Shown here: positions 6,327-12,445 of the stretch, piece by piece
Layout of the letters: every line of letters begins with the position of its first letter
How positions within the stretch are numbered: position 1 is the first letter of the stretch
Origin: Candidatus Pelethomonas intestinigallinarum
GTDB lineage: Bacteria > Bacillota > Clostridia > Oscillospirales > Oscillospiraceae
DNA: 15,956 nucleotides
Assembly: GCA_018712665.1 (NCBI GenBank)
Contig: DVGP01000162.1
Coordinates: forward strand, 1-15,956
Reading direction: 5' to 3'
The notes under the pieces: generated by a model
Seen by the model: only the letters and a program-made list of their open reading frames with translations
The model's database searches: none
Told to the model about the DNA's origin: nothing
Program-made: the position numbers and the translations under genes

Positions 6327-7493
6327 TCAGCCCCGCAGCAGCAGCTCCCGGTACGTCTCCCGGCCGTCCCGGAGGTAGATCCGGGGCACCCGCTTGCTCA
6401 CGGCGCAGGTCAGCTCATAGGAGATGGTCCCCGCCAGATGGGCGGCGTCGTTGACGGAGTTGTGGACGCCATAGACCTCCACCTCGTCCCCCTCCCCCAC
6501 CTGGGGCAGGTCCGTCAGGTCGATCATACACATGTCCATGCAGATCCGGCCCACGATAGGGGCCGTGCCATAGGGGGTCCACACCCGCCACTGGTTGGAG
6601 AGGCTGCGGTGGAGGCCGTCGGCGTAGCCGATGGGCAGCACCCCCACCCGGCTGGGCCGGGACGTACGGAAGGTGCGGCCGTAGCTGATGGTGGTGTCCG
6701 GGGCGAAGTCCTTGATACACCCCACGGTGGTCTTCAGGGTCATCACCGGCCGCAGGCCCAGCTCCCCGGCCTGGTCCCCGATGCCGTAGGTGATGATGCC
6801 GGGGCGGAACATGTCGTGGGCAAACTGGGGGTAGCTCACCGTGGCGCCGCTGTTGGCGCAGTGGCAGATGGGGAAGGTGATCCCCCGCTCCGCCAGGGCG
6901 GCCACCATGGCGTCAAACCGCTGGTGTTGGAGGGCGGTATAGGCCCGGCTCTCCTCCTTCTCCTCGTCGGAGACGGCGAAGTGGGTGAACACCCCCTCCA
7001 GCTCCAGCCCCGGCAGGGCCGCCACCCGGCAGATGGCCTCCAGAGAGGCGGCGAAGTGGTCCTCGTCGCACTGGAAGCCCAGCCGGGACATACCGGTGTC
7101 CAGCTTGATGTGGGCCTTCATCCGCCCCCCCAGGCGGATCGCCTCCTGGGAAAAGCCCTGGGCGGCGCTCTCACTCCACACCGCCTGGGTCACGCGGTTT
7201 TCCAGGATCCGCTCCGTCTGGTCGGCGGGGGTCAGCCCCAGCTGCAGGATGGGCAGCCCGATCCCCCCCAGGCGCAGCTCCCGGGCCTCGTCGATGTTGG
7301 AGATGGCCAGGTACTCCGCCCCCAGCTCCTCCAGCACCCGGGCCACCTGGACGGCGCCGTGGCCGTAGGCGTCGGCCTTCACCACCCCTAAAAAGCGGGA
7401 TTTGGGCCCCATCTGCTTCCGCAGGGCGCGGTAGTTGTGGGCCAGAGCGTCCAGGTCGATCTCCGCCCATGTTCTCCGAAGTGTACTCTCCAT
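6327..7493 (-). CDS. alr: Alanine racemase (PLP-dependent, fold type III)
   Basis: Converts L-alanine to D-alanine for peptidoglycan. The 388-residue protein is full length. The PLP-binding lysine is K39 in VVKADAYGHG, at the classical position, and the second catalytic base is Y271 in ISYGRTF. Other family motifs are IKLDTGMSRLGF, the HCANSGAT phosphate region and GRICMDMCMIDLT. The N-terminal TIM barrel (about 1-245) and C-terminal beta domain (about 250-385) are both complete. The ATG at 7491-7493 has GGAGAGG nine bases upstream. It lies 52 bp after the lipoprotein gene and is probably the third gene of the nnrD operon. A D-Ala-D-Ala dipeptidase gene lies about 2.4 kb away on the same strand. 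Confidence is high from sequence alone. Confidence 0.97.
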   Translation of the reverse strand: MESTLRRTWAEIDLDALAHNYRALRKQMGPKSRFLGVVKADAYGHGAVQVARVLEELGAEYLAISNIDEARELRLGGIGLPILQLGLTPADQTERILENRVTQAVWSESAAQGFSQEAIRLGGRMKAHIKLDTGMSRLGFQCDEDHFAASLEAICRVAALPGLELEGVFTHFAVSDEEKEESRAYTALQHQRFDAMVAALAERGITFPICHCANSGATVSYPQFAHDMFRPGIITYGIGDQAGELGLRPVMTLKTTVGCIKDFAPDTTISYGRTFRTSRPSRVGVLPIGYADGLHRSLSNQWRVWTPYGTAPIVGRICMDMCMIDLTDLPQVGEGDEVEVYGVHNSVNDAAHLAGTISYELTCAVSKRVPRIYLRDGRETYRELLLRG

Positions 7494-7545
7494 GGTCGCT
7501 TACCTCTCCTTCGTATCTGTCTTATGTGTGTGGTCCCCGCCCGCC

Positions 7546-8253
7546 TCAAGCGGCGGGGTCCGCTTCGTTCTCTGTTCCGGTCTCCTCTCCGGCAGTTTCT
7601 CCGCCGGCGGAGGAGCCGTCCTCCCGGGCCGTCTGGTCCCCGGCGGCGTCCTGGCCGTCCTGCGCCTCGCCGCCGCCCTGGGGCTCCCGAACCTCAAAGC
7701 GGCTCCAGGCCACCTGGTAGACCACCACGCCGTCCACGCTGATCTCGCTGTACAGGGGCAGCAAGGTCTCCTGGTCAAACCAGGTGGTGTAGAGGTCCCC
7801 CTCCTCCCCGTCCAGGTCGCAGCTCAGGCGCAGGCAGGACCGCTCCTCCAGCTCCTCCACGCTCTGCTGGGAGACGTAGCCCGCCGCGGCGGCCTCCATC
7901 AGCTTGGGCAGGGCCGCCACCGGGGAGATGGCGGCGGCGGAGTAGCTGCCCGCGTCCAGGGAGACGTCCTCATAGCTGAGGGTCAGCTCCCCCTCCGCCA
8001 CGGTGGCGGAGATCCCCGCCAGGTCCTCCGGGGCCAGCACAGTCACCGTGCTGCTCCCCGGGGTATAATCGCACAGCATGGTGTAGGTCCGCGTCTCGTC
8101 GTCATAGTGGCAGGTGATGTCGGCCTCCAGGGTGGCGGCGGCAAGGCCGGCGTAGGCCGCCTGGAGCTCCGACGCGGGATCTCTCTCCTCCTCGCCGCCG
8201 CAGGCAGTGAGCAGAAGCGTCAGCATTAGTGCAAAAAGCGTGGCTTTTCGCAC
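7546..8253 (-). CDS. Lipoprotein upstream of alr, possible GerS-like
   Basis: A secreted lipoprotein of 235 residues: short basic start MRK, hydrophobic core, and lipobox LLTAC with the lipid-anchor cysteine at C18. The mature part (about 25-185) is beta-rich with paired strands such as LYTTWFDQETLLPLYSEI, reminiscent of LolA/LppX-type lipid-binding folds. Residues about 190-235 are a low-complexity acidic Gly/Glu/Ala/Asp tail. The GTG start at 8251-8253 follows AGGAGG by seven bases. It lies 13 bp after nnrD and 52 bp before alr. In Clostridioides difficile the germination lipoprotein GerS is encoded in an operon with alr2. The same pairing here suggests a GerS relative, but that rests on position and general architecture, not on a recognised signature. 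Confidence 0.8.
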   Translation of the reverse strand: MRKATLFALMLTLLLTACGGEEERDPASELQAAYAGLAAATLEADITCHYDDETRTYTMLCDYTPGSSTVTVLAPEDLAGISATVAEGELTLSYEDVSLDAGSYSAAAISPVAALPKLMEAAAAGYVSQQSVEELEERSCLRLSCDLDGEEGDLYTTWFDQETLLPLYSEISVDGVVVYQVAWSRFEVREPQGGGEAQDGQDAAGDQTAREDGSSAGGETAGEETGTENEADPAA

Positions 8254-8266
8254 AGTCCTTCCTCCT

Positions 8267-9112
8267 CTATGAAATTTCCCCGGCCTCCAGGTCCGCGAAG
8301 GCGGCAGGCAGGCCCTCGATCATATCCAGAGGGGTCATGGCGTACTCCGTCAGCCTCCCGGCGCACAGGTCCCCTGCCCGGCCGTGGAGCCACACGGCGC
8401 AGGCGGCGGCCGCAAAGGGCGGCGCCCCCTGTCCAATCAGGGCGGCGATCATGCCGGAGAGCACATCTCCGCTGCCCCCTTTGGCCATGCCGCTGTTGCC
8501 GGTGGTATTCACCAGCAGCCGGCCATCCGGGTCCGCCACCACGGTCTCAGGGCCTTTGAGGACCAGCACGCAGCCGTGACGGGCGGCGAAGTCCGCCGCC
8601 GCCCCCTCCCGTCCCCGGGACAGGTCTCCCCCCAGCCGGATGAACTCCCCCTCGTGGGGGGTGAGCACCGTGGGAAAGCGCCTGCCCTTCAGCACATCTA
8701 TATGCGCCGCCGCCGCGTTTATGCCGTCGGCGTCCAGCACCACGGGCCCCTCCAGGTCCTCCAGGAGGGAGCAGACCGTCCTCTCGGTCCTGGCGGCCCG
8801 ACCCAGCCCCGGGCCCACCACCCACACGTCGCAGCCGGCCATCTCCGCCAAAAGCTCCTTGTAGGTCCGCGGAATGGGGCGGGCCATAGCGGCGGCGCAC
8901 CGGGCCGCCACGATGGGGTACACCTCCCCCGGCACCCCGGCGTACACCAGCCCCGCGCCGGAGCGGACCGCCGCCTCGGCGGCGTAGACCGGCGCGCCGG
9001 TGTAGCCCACAGCGCCCCCCAGCACATACACCTTTCCAAAGGTCCCCTTGTGTCCGTCGCTCCGCCGCCGGGGCAGCTGCCGGCGGACCCACTCCCTGGT
9101 GATACGCTCCAC
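8267..9112 (-). CDS. nnrD: ADP-dependent NAD(P)H-hydrate dehydratase (stand-alone YjeF C-terminal/carbohydrate-kinase domain)
   Basis: Repairs hydrated NADH and NADPH (NAD(P)HX) back to the normal cofactor using ADP or ATP. The 281 residues make up one ribokinase-like domain with HKGTFGKVYVLGG (21-33), GAGLVY, GPGLG, LDADGIN, LTPHEGEF and the nucleotide/anion loop GMAKGGSGDVLSG with catalytic aspartate D216. The N-terminal epimerase half found in full-length Nnr is absent, so the epimerase may be encoded elsewhere. The GTG start at 9110-9112 has GGAGG eight bases upstream. It is the first gene of the operon nnrD-lipoprotein-alr, with a clear promoter at 9143-9171 and the XRE-cupin regulator divergent from it. 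All expected motifs are present. Confidence 0.93.
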   Translation of the reverse strand: MERITREWVRRQLPRRRSDGHKGTFGKVYVLGGAVGYTGAPVYAAEAAVRSGAGLVYAGVPGEVYPIVAARCAAAMARPIPRTYKELLAEMAGCDVWVVGPGLGRAARTERTVCSLLEDLEGPVVLDADGINAAAAHIDVLKGRRFPTVLTPHEGEFIRLGGDLSRGREGAAADFAARHGCVLVLKGPETVVADPDGRLLVNTTGNSGMAKGGSGDVLSGMIAALIGQGAPPFAAAACAVWLHGRAGDLCAGRLTEYAMTPLDMIEGLPAAFADLEAGEIS

Positions 9113-9142
9113 GGCGGTTCCCTCCCCTCTGATCTCATCCGC

Positions 9143-9171
9143 ATTCTACCACATACCGAGGCCCTTGTCGA
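9143..9171 (-). promoter_or_regulatory. Promoter of the nnrD-lipoprotein-alr operon
   Basis: On the minus strand: -35 TCGACA (9171-9166, five of six to consensus), a 17-bp spacer, and -10 TAGAAT (9148-9143) with TGG just upstream as an extended -10. The start site would be near 9136, giving a leader of about 25 bases ahead of nnrD. Confidence 0.75.
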
Positions 9172-9209
9172 CCGCCTCCCTGGCGGCTGGGGAAAAATAC
9201 GGCAAAACA

Positions 9210-9238
9210 TTGACCTCCCCGCTATTTTGCGTTACAAT
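9210..9238 (+). promoter_or_regulatory. Promoter of the XRE-cupin regulator
   Basis: The boxes are TTGACC (9210-9215), a 17-bp spacer and TACAAT (9233-9238). It diverges from the nnrD promoter; the two -35 boxes are 38 bp apart, so a protein bound between them could affect both. Confidence 0.8.
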
Positions 9239-9245
9239 AAATGAT

Positions 9246-9260
9246 ATTGATACCATCAAT
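9246..9260 (+). promoter_or_regulatory. Palindromic operator candidate at the start site of the XRE-cupin gene
   Basis: ATTGATACCATCAAT is a perfect 6-bp inverted repeat with a 3-bp centre. It begins 7 bp after the -10 box and so covers the transcription start. It is the natural candidate for autorepression by the gene that follows. No matching copy was seen at the nnrD promoter. Confidence 0.5.
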
Positions 9261-9280
9261 ACGAGGGAGGTCGACGCACA

Positions 9281-9832
9281 ATGGAATTCGCCATCGGGAG
9301 CCGTCTGAAGGAGCTGCGGAAAACCAAGGGCATGAGCATCTCCGAGCTGGCGGAGCGCAGCGGCGTCAGCACCGGGCTCATCAGCCAGATCGAGCGGGAC
9401 CTGGTGGTGCCCTCCGTGGTCAACCTCTACCGCGTCGCCCGGGCTCTGGACGCCGACGTCAACTACTTCTTCGAGACCGGAAATTCCCGGGAGGCCCGGA
9501 TCACCCGCCGGGGGGACCACAAGCGGATGATCACGGAGCAGGGCCACGGCATCTACGAGCTGTTCACCTCCTCCCGCCAGGGGGACATCCTGGACCTGAT
9601 CCGGGTCACCCTCAAGGGCGGGGAGAGCTACTCCCGGGAAATGGTCACCCACGAGGGAGAGGAGTGCGGCTTTGTCCTCAAGGGCACCCTGACCCTCCTG
9701 CTGGACGGCAAGGAGTACCGGCTCTACGAGGGGGACAGCGTCTACTTCCGCAGCACCATCCCCCACAAATACCTGAACACCGACAAGGAGGACTGCGTGT
9801 CCGTGTGGGCCATGACCCCCACATTCTTCTAA
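9281..9832 (+). CDS. XRE-family regulator with C-terminal cupin domain
   Basis: A transcription regulator of 183 residues. The N-terminal HTH_3 domain (about 6-62) has MSISELAERSGVSTGLISQI and a recognition region followed by VPSVVNLYRVARALD. The C-terminal Cupin_2 barrel (about 105-178) includes THEGEECGFVLKGTLTLLLD, YEGDSVYF and IPHKYLN. Such proteins sense a small ligand with the cupin and often control metabolic or stress genes. The ATG at 9281-9283 follows GAGGGAGG by ten bases. It is monocistronic, with its own promoter, a palindrome at the start site and a strong bidirectional terminator. It diverges from nnrD-alr and converges on the D-Ala-D-Ala dipeptidase gene. Either could be a target, but nothing in the sequence decides this. 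Confidence 0.9.
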   Translation: MEFAIGSRLKELRKTKGMSISELAERSGVSTGLISQIERDLVVPSVVNLYRVARALDADVNYFFETGNSREARITRRGDHKRMITEQGHGIYELFTSSRQGDILDLIRVTLKGGESYSREMVTHEGEECGFVLKGTLTLLLDGKEYRLYEGDSVYFRSTIPHKYLNTDKEDCVSVWAMTPTFF

Positions 9833-9846
9833 ATCAAGTACAAGCC

Positions 9847-9874
9847 AAAAGCCCCGCCGCGCGGCGGGGCTTTT
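9847..9874. terminator. Bidirectional terminator between convergent genes
   Basis: A perfect 28-nt palindrome made of AAAAGCCCCGCCGC and its complement gives a GC-rich stem with T4 on both strands. It lies 14 bp past the XRE-cupin stop and 9 bp past the end of the convergent dipeptidase gene, so it can serve both. Confidence 0.92.
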
Positions 9875-9883
9875 ATGACGGCG

Positions 9884-10531
9884 TCATTTGATGGGAAAAT
9901 CAAAGTAGGTGTCCGGATAGGGCTCCGGCGCAATGGCGAAATGCCACCACTCAAACTCATAGGGCTCAAAGCCGCTGGCGACCATGGCATCCCGCAGGAT
10001 GCGGCGGTTGGCCTGCTGCCGCTCCGTCACCTCCTTGCTGTCGGGCCAGCTGGCGGGGGCCATGAAGTCAAAGATGGTCCCCATGTCCACCTCCTGGTGG
10101 GTGGCCATATCCACAAGGGTCAGGTCCACAGAGCAGCCCCGGGTGTGGGTGGACTTCCGGGCGATGTAGCCCTCGTCGAACATCTTCAGCTTCTCGATAT
10201 CGGGGTACTGGATGGGCTTGCGGCGCTGGTCCTCACCGTCCTCGCCCCAGCGGCAGAAATCGTCCACCGCCCGCTGAGGACGAAAGGCGTCAAAGACCTT
10301 CAGCACATACCCCTGCCGGCGCAGGATCTCCGCCGCCTTCACGCACCCCTCCGCCACTTGGCGGCTGGCCACCACCAGGGGCTGCTCATAGCCCGCCGCC
10401 GGACGGCCCATGAAGTTATCTGTACCCGCATACTTCGCGTCGATGATGCAGTCCTCGATCCACTCGTCCAGGTACACGAACCCCTCGGGAAGCTCCCGGG
10501 CCTTGGGCACGCATACGGTACTCAAATTCAT
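9884..10531 (-). CDS. D-alanyl-D-alanine dipeptidase, VanX/DdpX family (peptidase M15D)
   Basis: A zinc dipeptidase that hydrolyses D-Ala-D-Ala. The 215 residues contain the complete active site: zinc ligands H129 and D136 (in STHTRGCSVD) and H197, catalytic base E194 (in EWWHF), and transition-state arginine R84 (in FDAFRP). Every spacing equals that of Enterococcus VanX (R71, H116, D123, E181, H184) with a constant offset of 13. The ATG at 10529-10531 follows AAGGAG by seven bases. No signal peptide is visible, so it is probably cytoplasmic. There is no vanH, vanA or vanRS nearby, so it looks like a D-Ala dipeptide catabolic or recycling enzyme and not part of a vancomycin-resistance cluster. 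The upstream neighbour on the same strand is a DUF819 membrane protein. Confidence 0.93.
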   Translation of the reverse strand: MNLSTVCVPKARELPEGFVYLDEWIEDCIIDAKYAGTDNFMGRPAAGYEQPLVVASRQVAEGCVKAAEILRRQGYVLKVFDAFRPQRAVDDFCRWGEDGEDQRRKPIQYPDIEKLKMFDEGYIARKSTHTRGCSVDLTLVDMATHQEVDMGTIFDFMAPASWPDSKEVTERQQANRRILRDAMVASGFEPYEFEWWHFAIAPEPYPDTYFDFPIK

Positions 10532-10561
10532 CTAATCGCTCCTTCCTCCGCTCCTCAGCTC

Positions 10562-10579
10562 CCTGCCGATTGCGGCAGG
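10562..10579 (-). promoter_or_regulatory. Hairpin in the leader of the dipeptidase gene
   Basis: A 7-bp stem CCTGCCG/CGGCAGG (10562-10568, 10573-10579) with a 4-base loop lies about 30 bp before the start codon. It sits inside a wider, looser pairing of AGCTC and GAGCT. I see no good promoter in the 10532-10629 leader, so the gene may depend on read-through of the terminator at 10630-10660. The role of the hairpin is unknown. Confidence 0.4.
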
Positions 10580-10629
10580 AGAAGCCGACGGAGCTGCTTC
10601 TTCTCATCAGTGACCGCACTTCTGTGTGG

Positions 10630-10660
10630 AAAAGGGAACGCCCTGCGGGGCGTTCCCTTT
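10630..10660 (-). terminator. Intrinsic terminator after the DUF819 gene
   Basis: A perfect 13-bp stem AAAGGGAACGCCC (10631-10643 with 10648-10660) closes a 4-base loop, with TTTT following on the minus strand. It lies 14 bp beyond the DUF819 stop and about 100 bp ahead of the dipeptidase gene. Confidence 0.88.
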
Positions 10661-10674
10661 CGTTCGATTTGGGG

Positions 10675-11934
10675 TTATGCGCCCAGAATGATGCCCACCA
10701 GGGTACCGGCGTAGTTGCCGATGACGTAGCCCAGCACGCCCACCAGCAGAGCGGGGCCGACCAGCTTGGTCCAGCCCTGGGAGATACCCATGCCGGCGGC
10801 GGTGGTGGGACCGCCGATATTGGCGTTGGAAGCCAGGATGGCGTCCTCCAGATCCGCCTTGAAGAGCTTGGCGGCGCCGAAGCAGAACAGCATGTTCACA
10901 ATGACCATGATCAGGCACAGCACCAGCAGCAGCGGGGCCTCGGTGACCACGGTGTAGATGTTGGCGGGGACGCCGATGACGAACAGGAACAAATAGATGA
11001 GGTAGGTGCCGATCTCCTGGGTGCCGTGGAGCTGGGAGGCCGGCTTCTCAAAGAAGGTTGCCACGATCATGGAGATGGTGGAGATCCACACATACTGGCT
11101 GCCCAGGAACTGGCCGATGAAGTCCTGAACAACCTCCATCGCTGTCCCGGGTACGCCCTCCACAGCCAGGGGGCTGAAGATATTTCCGATCATGGTGGAA
11201 ACCCACACCACAGCGATGGCATAGGCCAGGTCCATGGCGATATCCCGTAGGGAGATCTCCTTGGGGCCCCAGAAGGAAGCGGCCTGGGTCTTGGCGGAGT
11301 CGATGCTGGTGGAGCTGGCCACCTCGTCGATGTGGGGGTGGGTGAAGTTCTTGCGGAAGAACCGCATACCGGCGAAGGCGATCAGAACAAAGAAGTACAG
11401 CGCCATCAGCAGGTTATCCGCCACCGTGGCGGCGGAGACCAGGGTGCCGTCGGTGTTGTACTGGCTGGCCATAGCGGCAAAGTTCACGCCGCCGCCGATG
11501 TAGGAGCCGGTCATCATGGAGGCCACCTGGGCCAGGCCCTGGTCATTGCCGAAGAACCCGTGGAGAGCATAGTAGGCGATGAAAGCGCCCAGGATGGTGC
11601 CCAGTGAGCCGCAGAGGAAGACTGCCAGCATCTTGCCGGTCTCCTTCCAGATCTTCTTCAGGTTGCACTGCAGCAGCAGCAGGGGGATGCCCATGGGGCA
11701 GATGACGCCCCAGACGATATCGTCATACAGGACGCTGTGGATGGGGATGATACCGATGTTTGCCATGACCATGGCCAGGATCAGAGCGATGATAGCGCCG
11801 GATACCTTGGACGCCCAGTTGTACTTCTGCTCCAGCCAGATGGACAGAGCCACGGAGATACACATGACGCCCAGCAGGCCCCAGGTGTCGTCCGCCGCGA
11901 TCAGCGTATGGCCGAGCAACGTTTCAAACAACAT
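10675..11934 (-). CDS. DUF819 (YjcL-like) family multi-pass membrane protein, probable transporter
   Basis: About 419 residues with roughly ten hydrophobic segments. The two halves are related: the first carries TGSYIGGGVNFAAM and the second ASNANIGGPTTAAGMG. That is the repeated glycine/asparagine crossover pattern of DUF819 proteins, thought to share the two-repeat fold of sodium/solute and auxin-efflux carriers. The substrate is unknown. I start it at the ATG 11932-11934 (MLFETLLGHTLI), because AGGAGG lies nine bases upstream; a longer in-frame start at 11985 lacks a ribosome site and lies in the leader. It has a strong promoter at 12008-12036 and a terminator at 10630-10660. The dipeptidase gene follows on the same strand, so uptake of a D-amino acid or D-Ala dipeptide is an attractive but untested idea. 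Confidence 0.88.
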   Translation of the reverse strand: MLFETLLGHTLIAADDTWGLLGVMCISVALSIWLEQKYNWASKVSGAIIALILAMVMANIGIIPIHSVLYDDIVWGVICPMGIPLLLLQCNLKKIWKETGKMLAVFLCGSLGTILGAFIAYYALHGFFGNDQGLAQVASMMTGSYIGGGVNFAAMASQYNTDGTLVSAATVADNLLMALYFFVLIAFAGMRFFRKNFTHPHIDEVASSTSIDSAKTQAASFWGPKEISLRDIAMDLAYAIAVVWVSTMIGNIFSPLAVEGVPGTAMEVVQDFIGQFLGSQYVWISTISMIVATFFEKPASQLHGTQEIGTYLIYLFLFVIGVPANIYTVVTEAPLLLVLCLIMVIVNMLFCFGAAKLFKADLEDAILASNANIGGPTTAAGMGISQGWTKLVGPALLVGVLGYVIGNYAGTLVGIILGA

Positions 11935-12007
11935 ACTCTCTTTCCTCCTAAAATAAATTCGACGCGCCGTCATCTGCCCAGGCACCTACAACAGCCTCGT
12001 CATCTAT

Positions 12008-12036
12008 ATTATAGGTGTGAAGAATCTGTTAATCAA
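12008..12036 (-). promoter_or_regulatory. Promoter of the DUF819 gene
   Basis: On the minus strand: -35 TTGATT (12036-12031), 17 bp, -10 TATAAT (12013-12008). The leader is about 65 bases. Immediately upstream lies an 8-bp inverted repeat, GATTTTGA-N8-TCAAAATC (12040-12063), placed where an activator could bind. A second one, ACAAGA-N3-TCTTGT, is at about 12075-12089. The whole 11935-12210 intergenic region is strikingly AT-rich against its surroundings. Confidence 0.75.
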
Positions 12037-12039
12037 TAA

Positions 12040-12063
12040 GATTTTGACGGAATTTTCAAAATC
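12040..12063. promoter_or_regulatory. Inverted repeat just upstream of the DUF819 promoter
   Basis: GATTTTGA (12040-12047) and TCAAAATC (12056-12063) form a perfect 8-bp inverted repeat with an 8-bp centre, starting 3 bp upstream of the -35 box. It could be an activator site or an AT-rich promoter-enhancing tract. No regulator is assigned. Confidence 0.35.
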
Positions 12064-12180
12064 CTACATTTTTCACAAGAAGATCTTGTAAATTTTGGCA
12101 AATTTTCAAACAGCTAAATGAGCCGCAGTACATTTTTTTAAAATTTGTCCGCAAGGAAAAAATTTTTGCGAAGATCCCCC

Positions 12181-12209
12181 TTGCCAACAGATTATTTCTA
12201 TGGTATAAG
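12181..12209 (+). promoter_or_regulatory. Promoter of the pheST T-box transcript
   Basis: The boxes are TTGCCA (12181-12186), a 17-bp spacer and TATAAG (12204-12209) preceded by TGG. Each hexamer matches consensus at five of six positions. Long A and T tracts at 12132-12168 just upstream look like an UP element. The start would be near 12216. Confidence 0.8.
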
Positions 12210-12210
12210 T

Positions 12211-12445
12211 AACAGTTGAGAACATGCGAGGAACGGGAAAATAGGGAGTTTGCCATCCCCAGAGAGAGGCGGCCACCGGCTGAAAGCCGCCTTGGAGGGT
12301 GTCCCTTGGTTCGCCCGGGAGCGGCCCGTGAGAGCGGGACGGAGGCCCTCCGTTACAGGGGCATGAGCGCGCGCCGCTGGCGCGAATGCGGGTGGTACCG
12401 CGGAAGGTGAGCCTTTCGTCCCCAATGGGGATGAGAGGTTTTTTT
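12211..12445 (+). promoter_or_regulatory. T-box leader, phenylalanine specifier, with terminator (controls pheST)
   Basis: This riboswitch reads uncharged tRNA-Phe and lets transcription through when charging is low. Visible parts in order: a Stem I apical region with AGAGAG (near 12261) and GGCTG (near 12278); the probable specifier codon TTC at 12310-12312, which is Phe; and the highly conserved T-box AATGCGGGTGGTACCGCGG at 12385-12403 (core GGTGGTACCGCG, 12391-12402). The terminator follows: a 12-bp stem with two wobble pairs (12412-12423 with 12427-12438) and T7 (12439-12445). The specifier agrees with the pheS and pheT genes downstream. The distance from the terminator to the pheS start is unusually long, about 760 bp. 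Confidence 0.93.

Noticed and set aside
9884..10531. VanX as evidence of glycopeptide resistance
   Set aside because: The enzyme is VanX-like, but no vanH, vanA or vanRS genes adjoin it; stand-alone homologues act in D-Ala dipeptide metabolism.
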